A stretch of DNA of 64,000 nucleotides from an uncultured Caulobacterales bacterium (GTDB taxonomy: Bacteria > Pseudomonadota > Alphaproteobacteria > Caulobacterales > Caulobacteraceae): positions 124,001-188,000 of the forward strand of contig CAIOYC010000009.1 in NCBI GenBank assembly GCA_903862425.1. The letters are read 5' to 3'. The position numbers and the translations under genes were made by a program. This document shows, piece after piece, positions 33,448 to 41,030 of this stretch; position 1 is the first letter of the stretch, and the number at the start of each line of letters is the position of its first letter. The notes below the pieces were generated by a model. The model was not told the origin of the DNA. It did no database searches and saw only the letters and a program-made list of their open reading frames with translations.

Positions 33448-34970
33448 ACGCCTACGTCACGCCTGCTGCTTCGGTGAAGGACGAGGTAAGCGCCATTCTG
33501 AGCCGGCTCGGCGTGAACCGGGGGCAGGGGAGCGGACCGCCGCTTACCGCCCGCTCGCCGATCACCGGCGAAGCGGTGGCGGAGGTCCCGACCGTTTCGG
33601 TGGATGAGGCGAAGGCCGCCATCGACCGCGCTCACGAGGCCTTCCTGCTCTGGCGCAAGGTTCCGGCGCCCCGGCGGGGCGAGCTTGTGCGGTTGCTGGG
33701 CGAGGAACTGCGCGCGGCCAAGACCGATCTTGCTCGCCTCGTCACTCTGGAGGCGGGCAAGATCGTCTCCGAAGGGGCCGGCGAGGTGCAGGAGATGATC
33801 GACATCTGCGACTTCGCCGTCGGCCTGTCGCGCCAGCTCTACGGCCTGACCATCGCCACCGAGCGGGCCGAACACCGGATGATGGAAACCTGGCATCCAC
33901 TCGGTGTGGTGGGCGTGATCTCCGCCTTCAACTTCCCCGTCGCGGTGTGGAGCTGGAACGCGGCGCTGGCCTTGGTCTGTGGCGACAGCGTGGTTTGGAA
34001 GCCGTCGGAGAAGACGCCGCTGACCGCCCTGGCGACCCAGGCCCTGTTCGAGCGCGCCGCCGAGCGATTCGGCGGCGTTCCCGCCGGCCTTTCCACCCTC
34101 CTGCTCGGCGGGCGCGAGGTGGGTGAGGCGCTGGTTGATCATGCGCGCGTGCCGCTGGTCTCCGCCACCGGCTCCACCGCCATGGGCCGTCAGGTGGGCC
34201 CAAAGCTGGCCGCGCGGTTCGCCCGGTCCCTGCTGGAGCTCGGCGGCAACAACGCCGCCATCGTCGCGCCGACCGCGGATCTCGATCTCACCCTGCGCGG
34301 TGTCGCCTTCTCCGCCATGGGCACGGCGGGCCAGCGCTGCACCACGCTGCGCCGCCTGTTCGTTCATGACAGCCTGTACGACGCCTTTCTGCCAAGACTG
34401 AAGGCCGCTTATGCCAGCGTGCGCGTGGGCGATCCGCGCGAAACCGATACCCTGGTCGGCCCGCTAATCGACCCGGCCTCCAAGCGGGCCATGGACAAGG
34501 CGCTGGACGAGGCTCGCGCCGATGGCGGCACGGTGCATGGTGGCGAGGCGGTAACGGTGGATAGCGGCGTCTATGTGCGGCCGGCCCTGGCGGAAATGCC
34601 GACCCAGAGTCCGGTGGTGCTGCGCGAGACCTTCGCGCCGATCCTCTACGTGATTCGCTACACGGATCTGGACGAAGCGATCGCCCTGCAGAACGCCGCG
34701 CCGCAGGGGCTGTCCTCGGCCATCTTCACCAACGACCTGCGCGAAGCGGAACGCTTTACCTCGGCCGAGGGGTCGGATTGCGGCATCGCCAACGTCAATC
34801 TCGGTCCATCGGGCGCGGAGATCGGCGGGGCGTTCGGGGGTGAGAAGGAAACCGGCGGCGGTCGCGAGTCGGGCTCGGACGCCTGGAAGACCTATATGCG
34901 CCGCGCCACCAATGCGGTGAACTACGGCCGGACCCTGCCGCTGGCGCAAGGGGTCAGATTCGACGTCTGA
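33444..34970 (+). CDS. ALDH7-type aldehyde dehydrogenase, probable alpha-aminoadipate semialdehyde dehydrogenase
   Basis: A 508-residue aldehyde dehydrogenase. WNAALALVCGDSVVWKPSEK is the NAD-binding region, LLELGGNNAAIV contains the general base Glu, and GTAGQRCTTLRRLFVHDSLY the nucleophilic Cys. The GQRCTTLRRLF form is distinctive of the antiquitin (ALDH7) group, whose known substrate is aminoadipate semialdehyde. It is translationally coupled (ATGA) to the upstream lysine dehydrogenase-like gene, which fits the proposed lysine pathway. Confidence 0.88.
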   Translation: MNAYVTPAASVKDEVSAILSRLGVNRGQGSGPPLTARSPITGEAVAEVPTVSVDEAKAAIDRAHEAFLLWRKVPAPRRGELVRLLGEELRAAKTDLARLVTLEAGKIVSEGAGEVQEMIDICDFAVGLSRQLYGLTIATERAEHRMMETWHPLGVVGVISAFNFPVAVWSWNAALALVCGDSVVWKPSEKTPLTALATQALFERAAERFGGVPAGLSTLLLGGREVGEALVDHARVPLVSATGSTAMGRQVGPKLAARFARSLLELGGNNAAIVAPTADLDLTLRGVAFSAMGTAGQRCTTLRRLFVHDSLYDAFLPRLKAAYASVRVGDPRETDTLVGPLIDPASKRAMDKALDEARADGGTVHGGEAVTVDSGVYVRPALAEMPTQSPVVLRETFAPILYVIRYTDLDEAIALQNAAPQGLSSAIFTNDLREAERFTSAEGSDCGIANVNLGPSGAEIGGAFGGEKETGGGRESGSDAWKTYMRRATNAVNYGRTLPLAQGVRFDV

Positions 34971-34987
34971 CCCCTCGCGGGTAACGG

Positions 34988-35233
34988 TTAGTGGGCGTGG
35001 GCCGCCATGGCCTCGCGCTTCTGCTCGGCCTTCTTGCGCTTGGCCATCACGGCCATGTGGTGACCGGCGGCGCAACCGACCACGGCGCCCGCCACGGTGT
35101 GCTTGCCGTGCAGGGCGTAGTGAGCCCCGACTCCGCCCACGACGGCGCCCGAGATGCAGCCCACGGCGCCGGCGGAGGTCGCCGCGCCGGAAGCGGCGAG
35201 GGCGAGCGAGAGGGCGATAGCGACGGCTTTCAT
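34988..35233 (-). CDS. small exported glycine-zipper protein
   Basis: An 81-residue protein with a signal peptide (MKAVAIALSLALAASGAATS), then a Gly/Ala-rich stretch (GCISGAVVGGVGAHYALHG, then TVAGAVVGCAAGHHMAV) resembling a glycine-zipper hairpin, and a charged tail rich in Lys, Glu and Ala. GGAGAAG precedes the ATG at 35233. Two Cys in the zipper could pair. Its place in the envelope is inferred; no function is known. Confidence 0.75.
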   Translation of the reverse strand: MKAVAIALSLALAASGAATSAGAVGCISGAVVGGVGAHYALHGKHTVAGAVVGCAAGHHMAVMAKRKKAEQKREAMAAHAH

Positions 35234-35384
35234 TGAACTTCTCCTGTGGCCAGTACGGCCATTTGTGATCTAGCCTAAGATGACGGGCGCGACGATCAGC
35301 CTGCTGGCGGGAAGCTCAACAGTTTTCAAGAGTGCGGTTTGCCTCAACAATCGTCCCCAAATTGGGCGCAACCAGAAGTCTTAA

Positions 35385-36134
35385 ATGGACGCTTCCGCGC
35401 GTGATGCGTTAACTGGTCGCGTGAACCAGGACGAATTGAGATCAGGTCTGGAAACCCTCACGGCGCGAGAGCGGGAGTGTCTGCGCCTCGTTTTCGCCGG
35501 CCTCCGCGCCAAGGAGGTGGGGGAGCGCCTCGGCCTTTCCGACGCGACGGTCAACAATCACCTCGCCGCCGCCCGCCGCAAGCTCAATATCAGCGACAGC
35601 CGTCTCGCCGCCCGCCTCCTCGTCTCGCACGAGCGCACCGGTCAGGTAGTGAAAGATTGGCTAGATGAAACGACTACCATAGTCGAAGCCGCCGCTCTCG
35701 AGCTTGATCAGGCCACTCGAGAGGAGGGCGCGAGTGGATACAGACCTACCCCACACACTGATCCGGACCAGCTCGGACGGCGGGACAATCCTGCCTTACG
35801 AAATGATCCGGGACGAGCTCCAGGCATTGGCTCCATCGCAGTTCGCGATGGTGGACTATATGCTCGGGGACCTGATGGATCGGGCTCCGACCCTGTCGGA
35901 CCGGGACCAGATCCGGGAATTGATGATCGTGGTGCTGAGCGCATTGAGCCCAGGCTTCCCACACAACCGGAACCGCAGACTGCTCGACAGCTGACGGCGG
36001 CTCAGAAGGTCCTGTGGATCGGGGGCCTGACGATCGGGATCGCATTCGTGGCGGGGGCCGCCCTGCCGGGCATGCTGCTCCTGGTGCACGCACTGCAAAG
36101 CTTTGGGGCCGGGAAGCCACTTCTGGTCCACTGA
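35385..36134 (+). CDS. LuxR-type HTH protein with C-terminal membrane segment; middle part may be dual-coding
   Basis: A 249-residue frame. Residues about 20-85 form a LuxR/GerE HTH (LTARERECLRLVFAGLRAKE, then LGLSDATVNNHLAAARRKL). Residues about 115-200 are a Gly/Pro/Asp/Arg-rich stretch with poor third-position GC, whereas an overlapping frame there looks strongly coding. The last 50 residues regain good codon bias and contain one membrane helix (VLWIGGLTIGIAFVAGAALPGMLLL, positions about 208-232). Many Caulobacterales HTH proteins have this HTH-linker-membrane plan, so the long frame can be real. Two compensating sequence errors are the alternative. Confidence 0.65.
   Translation: MDASARDALTGRVNQDELRSGLETLTARERECLRLVFAGLRAKEVGERLGLSDATVNNHLAAARRKLNISDSRLAARLLVSHERTGQVVKDWLDETTTIVEAAALELDQATREEGASGYRPTPHTDPDQLGRRDNPALRNDPGRAPGIGSIAVRDGGLYARGPDGSGSDPVGPGPDPGIDDRGAERIEPRLPTQPEPQTARQLTAAQKVLWIGGLTIGIAFVAGAALPGMLLLVHALQSFGAGKPLLVH
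35734..35994 (+). CDS. candidate gene nested out of frame inside the HTH gene
   Basis: A possible 86-residue protein starting at GTG 35734 with a strong ribosome site (GAGAGGAGG ending 8 bases upstream), in the +1 frame relative to the HTH gene. I count roughly 75-80% G or C at third positions, against roughly half in the overlapping HTH frame over the same bases, and the product has a balanced composition (ILPYEMIRDELQALAPSQFA, then two probable helices). I do not recognise the family. It is either a true overlapping gene or the correct frame of an HTH protein hit by two frameshifts. Confidence 0.5.
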   Translation: MDTDLPHTLIRTSSDGGTILPYEMIRDELQALAPSQFAMVDYMLGDLMDRAPTLSDRDQIRELMIVVLSALSPGFPHNRNRRLLDS

Positions 36135-36174
36135 CCAACCCAACACACGCCTGAGGGCGTCGGAGATAACCAAA

Positions 36175-36552
36175 ATGGACGACGTTACGCGCACCCGCCT
36201 TGGGCGGGAAGGAACCCGCTTGATTCGCGACATCGAGGATGCGGTGGACAATGCGATCGCTCTGCACGGGCAACTGGTGGCCTTTCTGCCCCAGGCGCGC
36301 AAGGACGCCGGTCTGTCGGCCGTGTTCGGCCAAGGCATGTTCGATCAGGCCAGCGAACTGCTCAGCGACCTGACCCAGGCCCGCCGTCGTGTGGTCAGCA
36401 CCCACCGCAGCGCGGAGGCCATGGCCCGCTATGTGGGCTATGTGCAGATGGGCCCGGGGGACGACAAGGGTCCGCCGAACGCCGACATCGCGCCGGAAAT
36501 GGTCGCCATGCCCCCGCTTCGCGTGGTCAAGGCCCAGGGAAAAGCGGCCTGA
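36175..36552 (+). CDS. hypothetical protein, helical
   Basis: A 125-residue protein of unrecognised family. It is mostly helical in appearance: LIRDIEDAVDNAIALHGQLV and FDQASELLSDLTQARRRVVS alternate charged and hydrophobic residues. No signal peptide or membrane helix. GGAG lies about 12 bases before ATG 36175. It follows the HTH gene by 40 bases and is followed by a long hairpin, so it probably ends this transcription unit. It may be related to the HTH protein's job, but nothing in the sequence says so. Confidence 0.65.
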   Translation: MDDVTRTRLGREGTRLIRDIEDAVDNAIALHGQLVAFLPQARKDAGLSAVFGQGMFDQASELLSDLTQARRRVVSTHRSAEAMARYVGYVQMGPGDDKGPPNADIAPEMVAMPPLRVVKAQGKAA

Positions 36553-36555
36553 CGA

Positions 36556-36589
36556 TACGCCCGCCGCGTCTTTGGACGCGGTGGGCGTA
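36556..36589. terminator. strong 15-bp hairpin with TTTG loop
   Basis: The arms 36556-36570 (TACGCCCGCCGCGTC) and 36575-36589 pair over 15 bases with one G-T wobble and a four-base loop. It lies directly after the stop at 36552. No T-run follows, so it may be a rho-assisted terminator or an mRNA-end stabiliser. A second shorter GC-rich hairpin follows at 36609-36627. Confidence 0.55.
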
Positions 36590-36652
36590 CCCGGCTGATG
36601 TTCGGGCACGCGGCGGCGTCCGCCGCGGCCCCAGTTCGAGTATGGAGGGCGC

Positions 36653-36862
36653 ATGGACGTCGCTGAGGATGTCAGGAGCCATATCCACGACAGCCTGCTC
36701 GACCTTCGTCGGCGGCTGGAGCGGGAGACCGTTCTTCAGATCGCCCGTGCGGTCCTGGCCGGGGCGAGCGATGCGCTTAGCGAACTGGCGGAGAGCGAGC
36801 CTGGTCCGGCCGTGGAGGAGCGGGCCTTCGAGCCGCTCGAGGGGCAGGCGCCGAAGCACTGA
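36653..36862 (+). CDS. small hypothetical protein
   Basis: A 69-residue acidic, helical protein (HIHDSLLDLRRRLERETVLQ, then AGASDALSELAESEP) with no Cys and no signal peptide. GGAGGG just before ATG 36653 supports this start. It lies between the two-hairpin region and a small membrane protein gene 44 bases downstream. Family unrecognised. Confidence 0.55.
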   Translation: MDVAEDVRSHIHDSLLDLRRRLERETVLQIARAVLAGASDALSELAESEPGPAVEERAFEPLEGQAPKH

Positions 36863-36906
36863 AGGTTGCTGTTCGCCCCACGCGCCTGCGGCGGTAATAT
36901 GCTGAA

Positions 36907-37359
36907 ATGATCAGGATCGACGACCGCGTCATCATCGAAAACGCCGTCTATTACGCGGCCGGAGGCTTTGCGTTGTGGAAGGGCGGCCGGTGGGAACGCT
37001 TCATCTCCGGCGCCCTTCTGGTGCAGAACACCATCAGCGCCGTGATGCAGGACGCCCGGCGACTCGAAGACCCGAGATATGTCACCCTGACCCTCGACGT
37101 GGCGGTGCTCGCCTGCCTGCTCTATGTCGCGTTCAAGTCCGATCTGCGCTGGACGCTGTTGGGTAGCGCCCTGCAGATTCTCGTCGTTCTGACCTTCGTG
37201 ACGCGCATCATCGATGCGTCGATCAACAGCTGGGCTTATGTCACGGCGGATATCGCGCTGAGTTTCGGCCTGATGGGCGCGGTGCTCTATGGCGTAGTGC
37301 AGCACCAGCGGCGGCTGAAGGCCGCCGCCAGAACCCTCAGCGCGCCGGGCGGGCCATGA
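36907..37359 (+). CDS. hypothetical membrane protein with about four helices
   Basis: A 150-residue protein with three to four hydrophobic helices in the stretches VTLTLDVAVLACLLYVAF, TLLGSALQILVVLTFVT and YVTADIALSFGLMGAVLYG, plus a weaker one near residues 12-25. It ends in a basic cytosolic tail. Family unrecognised. Its 3' end overlaps the 3' end of the opposing XRE gene by 23 bases, an unusual tail-to-tail overlap. No clear ribosome site precedes ATG 36907. Confidence 0.65.
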   Translation: MIRIDDRVIIENAVYYAAGGFALWKGGRWERFISGALLVQNTISAVMQDARRLEDPRYVTLTLDVAVLACLLYVAFKSDLRWTLLGSALQILVVLTFVTRIIDASINSWAYVTADIALSFGLMGAVLYGVVQHQRRLKAAARTLSAPGGP

Positions 37360-37711
37360 CCTCGACCAGATCGAGCAGGCGCTTGCGCGGCTCCCCGGTC
37401 GGCATCTGCTGATAGAGGGCGACGAGGCGGCGCAGTTCCGGCTCGGCCGACATCTTCACGGTCAGCGAATCGGACGGCGTATCGTTGCCGAGGCCCGGCA
37501 GGCCTTCAAAAAAGTCCGAGATGGCGACACCCAGAATCTGCGCCGCTTCATGAAGCTTGGACGCGGAGACGCGATTGGTGCCGCGCTCGTACTTCTGAAC
37601 CTGCTGGAAGGTGAGGCCCAGCCGTTCGCCTAGCATCTGCTGGGACATGCCCGCCGCCTTGCGAAGTTGCCGCAGGCGCGCACCGACATGCACATCAACA
37701 GGGTGAGCCAT
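37337..37711 (-). CDS. XRE family regulator, PraR-like
   Basis: A 124-residue regulator. The HTH (RLRQLRKAAGMSQQMLGERL, then TFQQVQKYERGTNRVSASKL) is of the type shared with PraR-like regulators of rhizobia. The C-terminal part is a short helical extension (LRRLVALYQQMPTGEPRKRL). I choose ATG 37711, which has GGAGAATGTA just before it, over a start 23 codons upstream. It sits beside a region with a perfect 12-bp palindrome (37923-37934) that might be an operator. Targets unknown. Confidence 0.88.
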   Translation of the reverse strand: MAHPVDVHVGARLRQLRKAAGMSQQMLGERLGLTFQQVQKYERGTNRVSASKLHEAAQILGVAISDFFEGLPGLGNDTPSDSLTVKMSAEPELRRLVALYQQMPTGEPRKRLLDLVEVMARPAR

Positions 37712-37922
37712 TACATTCTCCAAAGGTTGCGCCGCAGCATCTACACACCCGTTACGTGCCAAGCTAGTCCGTGGTTGCACGCTTGCAAGGGTGATTTCGT
37801 AATTTAGCGTGTCAACGGTGCGCCATCACGTCTGAAAAGATGAACTAAGCAACGATTGTGGCGGAATGCTATCCATCTCGACAAAGTGCATAAGGTTAAT
37901 GCAACACGGCGTTTCAGCATTG

Positions 37923-37934
37923 TAAGCTAGCTTA
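37923..37934. promoter_or_regulatory. 12-bp perfect palindrome TAAGCTAGCTTA
   Basis: TAAGCTAGCTTA lies in an AT-rich stretch upstream of the XRE regulator (212 bases from its ATG) and just before the tRNA gene's 3' end. It could be an operator; it could also be chance in AT-rich DNA. Confidence 0.3.
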
Positions 37935-37990
37935 TATTGGCACGACGAAAGTCATAGGCGCCTCTTCTGTGAAGGGTCGAACCTGATGAC

Positions 37991-38075
37991 TGGTGCCCCC
38001 GGTCGGGGTCGAACCGACACTCCTTGCGGAACCGGATTTTGAGTCCGGCGCGTCTACCAATTCCACCACAGGGGC
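37991..38075 (-). tRNA. tRNA-Leu (anticodon CAA)
   Basis: On the minus strand the gene runs from 38075 to 37991. The acceptor GCCCCTG pairs with CGGGGGC near the 3' end; the anticodon arm is CCGGA-CTCAAAA-TCCGG, giving anticodon CAA. A long variable arm (CCGCAAGG-type) fits Leu, and the T loop is GGTTCGACC. The discriminator A and a genome-encoded CCA end the gene at 37991. It reads the codon UUG. Confidence 0.95.
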
Positions 38076-38140
38076 GCAGCGTCATTTTTAGTATAGCGCG
38101 GGGCTGTATAGCGGGCGGGCCCGCATCCGCCAACCGCTTC

Positions 38141-38166
38141 GGAACCGCAAAGCTGCATGCCGTGTT
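38141..38166 (+). promoter_or_regulatory. possible EcfG-type promoter before the 25-residue peptide gene
   Basis: GGAAC at 38141-38145, a 17-base gap and TGTT at 38163-38166, one mismatch from GGAAC-N16/17-CGTT, 27 bases before the ATG. Suggestive only. Confidence 0.3.
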
Positions 38167-38193
38167 CCAAGCGGAGGTTCTGGAGGCCAGACG

Positions 38194-38271
38194 ATGAAGG
38201 GCATCGCACTTTGGGCGCTGGGCGTGCCGATCCCGGTGATCATCCTGCTTTACCTGTTCCACGTGGTCTGA
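38194..38271 (+). CDS. 25-residue single-helix membrane peptide
   Basis: A 25-codon frame encodes a peptide that is one membrane helix: MKGIALWALGVPIPVIILLY, then a short HVV end. GGAGG sits 10 bases before ATG 38194. I recall many similar 25-30-residue peptides (ALWALGVPI-type) in other proteobacteria, usually unnamed. It lies alone between the tRNA gene and the transporter gene. It is too short for most gene finders. The function is unknown; a small helper of membrane stress adaptation is possible. Confidence 0.6.
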   Translation: MKGIALWALGVPIPVIILLYLFHVV

Positions 38272-38305
38272 CTGGTCTAGACCCGCACGCTCAAGGGAGC
38301 GCGAC

Positions 38306-39544
38306 GTGGCGGGGCAGGCGGCAGGCAGCGATTCGGATAGGCCGCCGGGCGACGGGCTGGCCAAGGCCGCGAAGGCGCCGCTCGGGCTGGTCCTTGTGCT
38401 CGGCGCGCTAATCACCGTCGGGCCGCTGTCCATCGATATGTATCTGCCGGGCCTACCGGCGATCGGGCGCGACCTGCATGCCGGCGCCGCCAGCGTGCAG
38501 CAGACCGTCGCCGCCTTCTTCATCGGCATCGCCGTAGGGCAGCTCATCTATGGCCCGCTGTCGGATCGCGTGGGGCGGCGCTGGCCGATGCTGTTCGGGC
38601 TGGCGGTGTACTTCATCGCCTCAGTGGGCTGCGCCCTGTCCAACTCCATCGGCATGTTGATCGGGCTGCGCATCCTTCAGGCGCTGGGCGGTTGCGCGGG
38701 CATGGTGATTTCCCGCGCCGTGGTCCGCGACCGGTTCGAGCACCACGAGGTAATGCACGTCTTCTCCCTGCTCATGCTCGTCATGGGGCTGGCGCCGATC
38801 CTGGCCCCGCTGATCGGCGGCTTCATGCTGCAGGTCTCAGGCTGGCGGACCATCTTCTGGGTGCAGGCGATCTTCTCCGCCCTCGTGGGTGTGGCCGTGC
38901 TGCTGACCCTGCCCGAGTCCCGCACCGAGGCGACGGCATTGCAGGCGGCGGGCGAGAACCCGCTGATGAGCTATCTCGCCCTGTTCCGAAGCCCACGCCT
39001 GGTGGGCTACGTACTGACCGGCGCCTTCTCGGGCGCAGCCCTGTTCGTCTACGTGGCCACCTCGCCCGACGTCGTCATCGGCCACTTCCACGTGCCGCCG
39101 GCCCAGTTTGGATGGGTGTTCGGCCTGAACGCCTTCGGCTTCATCGGCTGCGGACAGTTGAACGCCCGGCTGGCGCGGCGGGTGCGGCCTGATGTGATTT
39201 TGAAGTGGGCCAATCTCGGCGCCTTTCTGGGCGCCCTGGTGCTGCTGGCGGACGCTTTCACCGGGTTTGGCGGACTGGTAGGCTTTATCGCGCCTATGTT
39301 CTGCATCATGGCCTCGCTCGGCTTCACCCAGCCGAGTTCCACCGCCGGGGCCCTCGGCGAGGATGCGACGCGGGCCGGCGCGGTCTCGGCGCTGGTCGGC
39401 GCGGCGGGCTTCGGCGGCGGCGCCCTGACCGCGGCGCTGGCCGGCCTTGGACGCGACGGCACCGCCCGGCCGATGGCGCTGGTGCTGACCGGCTCCCTCG
39501 CGCTGGCGGTGATCGCCCTGCGCACCCTGGTGAAGCCCCGCTAG
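38306..39544 (+). CDS. Bcr/CflA-type multidrug efflux MFS transporter
   Basis: A 412-residue transporter with 12 predicted helices, starting at GTG 38306 after AGGGAG. LGALITVGPLSIDMYLPGLP is the helix-1 signature of the Bcr/CflA group, GQLIYGPLSDRVGRRWPMLF the loop 2-3 motif, and LRILQALGGCAGMVISRAVV the helix-4 motif. ILAPLIGGFMLQVSGWRTIF is the helix-5 antiporter signature. Exports drugs using the proton gradient; the substrate is not predictable. Confidence 0.93.
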   Translation: MAGQAAGSDSDRPPGDGLAKAAKAPLGLVLVLGALITVGPLSIDMYLPGLPAIGRDLHAGAASVQQTVAAFFIGIAVGQLIYGPLSDRVGRRWPMLFGLAVYFIASVGCALSNSIGMLIGLRILQALGGCAGMVISRAVVRDRFEHHEVMHVFSLLMLVMGLAPILAPLIGGFMLQVSGWRTIFWVQAIFSALVGVAVLLTLPESRTEATALQAAGENPLMSYLALFRSPRLVGYVLTGAFSGAALFVYVATSPDVVIGHFHVPPAQFGWVFGLNAFGFIGCGQLNARLARRVRPDVILKWANLGAFLGALVLLADAFTGFGGLVGFIAPMFCIMASLGFTQPSSTAGALGEDATRAGAVSALVGAAGFGGGALTAALAGLGRDGTARPMALVLTGSLALAVIALRTLVKPR

Positions 39545-39875
39545 CCGAGCATCGGCGCTGGTCACAGCGACGGCGGCGGATAGGGGGGAAAGGCGCGCGG
39601 ATCTCCACGTCGGGTGGTTGAACGGTCCCTTGTTCGCAAAGGCTTTTTCCACCGCCGACGGCTTTTTCATCCCCGGCGCCCAGCCAAGGGTTAGGCTGGT
39701 CGGATGAGACTTGAACCCCACCCAGATATTTGCCCTTCGACGCCGACCGCTCGTGGGAGTCTGCCCCTCTCCGCACCGCTCCGCAGGCTTGTCCGGAAAG
39801 TGACCGGATGTCCGCCGTGTCCGGCGTTTTTCAAAAAACGGACAGGATATGGCGACGGGTGTCTCCGAAATTGGC
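39545..39875. other. 331-base convergent intergenic region, no gene seen
   Basis: Lies between the 3' ends of the transporter gene and fliP. No reading frame with good codon bias or a ribosome site was found. The only structure is the imperfect hairpin at 39818-39844, which could serve as a terminator. Confidence 0.5.
39818..39844. terminator. imperfect hairpin, possible bidirectional terminator after fliP
   Basis: TGTCCG at 39818-39823 pairs with CGGACA at 39839-39844 and the interior contains a near-palindromic CGTTTTT-CA-AAAAACG. It sits 32 bases after the fliP stop. The A/T tracts are inside the stem and not behind it, so it is only a candidate. Confidence 0.35.
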
Positions 39876-40685
39876 CTAGAGCACCCCGCCGCCGTGCTGG
39901 AAGCTCTGCACCAGGCTGCCGGCCACCAACTGCCAGCCGTTCACCAGCACGAAGAAGATGAGCTTGAACGGCAGGCTGACCGTCACGGGCGGCAGCATCA
40001 TCATGCCCATGCTCATCAGGACGCTGGCGACCACCAGGTCGATAACCAGAAAGGGCACGAACAACAGGAAGCCGATCTCGAATCCGCGCTTCAGCTCCGA
40101 GATCATGAAAGCCGGGGTGACGATCTGGATCGGCGTGTCGAGGGCGGTCTTGGGGCGCGGCGTCTTGGACAGGCGAATGAACAGGCCAAGGTCGTCGCGG
40201 TCGACCTGGCTCAGCATGAACCGCTTCACCGGGTTGGAAGCGGCGGTAAAGGCCTGGGGCAGCTCCATCTGGTGGGCGAGCAGCGGCTTGATGCCTGCGT
40301 CGTACGAGGCCTGAAAAGTAGGACCCATGACGATGGCGGTGAGGAACAGGGCCAGCGAAACCACGACCGCGTTGGGCGGACTCTGCTGCAGGCCGAGCGC
40401 GGTGCGCAGCAGGCTGAGCACCACGATCATGCGCACGAAACTCGTGGTCATCATGACGATGGACGGGGCCAGCGACAGGACGGTGAGGAGGCCGACCAGC
40501 TGCACCACCCGGTCGGTGAGGCCGCCGCCGGTGCCGAGATCCAGATTGATCGCCTGCGCCGCCGCCGCCATGGGGAAGGCGAGGCAGGCGGCCGTGGCCA
40601 GCACCGAGATCAGGGCGGCGCGGCGGACATCGCCCCGCTCCAGGCCCGTGATGACGGCGAACAGTTTCGGTAGGCGCTCAAGCAT
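39876..40685 (-). CDS. fliP: flagellar export gate protein FliP
   Basis: A 269-residue FliP. An N-terminal cleaved signal (LISVLATAACLAFPMAAAAQ) is followed by VVQLVGLLTVLSLAPSIVMM and TSFVRMIVVLSLLRTALGLQ, then a periplasmic region and IGFLLFVPFLVIDLVVASVL plus SMGMMMLPPVTVSLPFKLIF, all hallmarks of FliP. It builds the core of the type III export gate. It overlaps fliO by 8 bases and reads away from flgB. Confidence 0.98.
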   Translation of the reverse strand: MLERLPKLFAVITGLERGDVRRAALISVLATAACLAFPMAAAAQAINLDLGTGGGLTDRVVQLVGLLTVLSLAPSIVMMTTSFVRMIVVLSLLRTALGLQQSPPNAVVVSLALFLTAIVMGPTFQASYDAGIKPLLAHQMELPQAFTAASNPVKRFMLSQVDRDDLGLFIRLSKTPRPKTALDTPIQIVTPAFMISELKRGFEIGFLLFVPFLVIDLVVASVLMSMGMMMLPPVTVSLPFKLIFFVLVNGWQLVAGSLVQSFQHGGGVL

Positions 40686-40953
40686 CGGACGCCTCCGACG
40701 CGGCAGGCGTGCGGGAGATCACGCGGCCCTCGCCGAGCAGGATCAGATGCTCGGCCTGGTCCAGCCGCACCAGCACCAGCCGACGCTGGGCGTCCAGGGT
40801 CAGGCTCTCTACCAGCTGCATGCGCTTATCGATACGCGGGCTCAGGCGCAGCATCGCCGCCGGCCCCCAGCGGCGGAAGGCGTAGACCGCCACCCCGAAC
40901 AGTCCCAGCGACACCGCCAGGGCGAAAAGGGCCTGTATGGTCGCCAGGAACAT
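40678..40953 (-). CDS. fliO: flagellar biosynthesis protein FliO
   Basis: A 91-residue protein with one N-terminal membrane helix (FLATIQALFALAVSLGLFGV) and a small cytosolic domain with LVESLTLDAQRRLVLVRLDQ and EHLILLGEG, the typical FliO pattern. It is upstream of fliP in the same operon and helps assemble the FliP gate. The CtrA-type box lies 61 bases before its ATG. Confidence 0.92.
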   Translation of the reverse strand: MFLATIQALFALAVSLGLFGVAVYAFRRWGPAAMLRLSPRIDKRMQLVESLTLDAQRRLVLVRLDQAEHLILLGEGRVISRTPAASEASDA

Positions 40954-41013
40954 CGCGCACCCACTCGTCCGCGCACCGTGCGCGGTCTACAAATCCTCAA
41001 TGCCGCGAACCCC

Positions 41014-41030
41014 TTAAGTCGTGGTTAACC
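41014..41030. promoter_or_regulatory. CtrA-type binding site between fliO and flgB
   Basis: TTAA-GTCGTGG-TTAACC matches the CtrA box TTAA-N7-TTAA(C). It lies between divergent flagellar operons, 61 bases from fliO and 54 from flgB. A second GTTAACCAT copy at 41056-41064 repeats the half-site 32 bases on. Early flagellar genes of Caulobacter are controlled by CtrA. Confidence 0.75.

Noticed and set aside
37991-38075. tRNA-Leu as an integration site of a mobile element
   Set aside because: No integrase, no duplicated tRNA end and normal neighbours on both sides.
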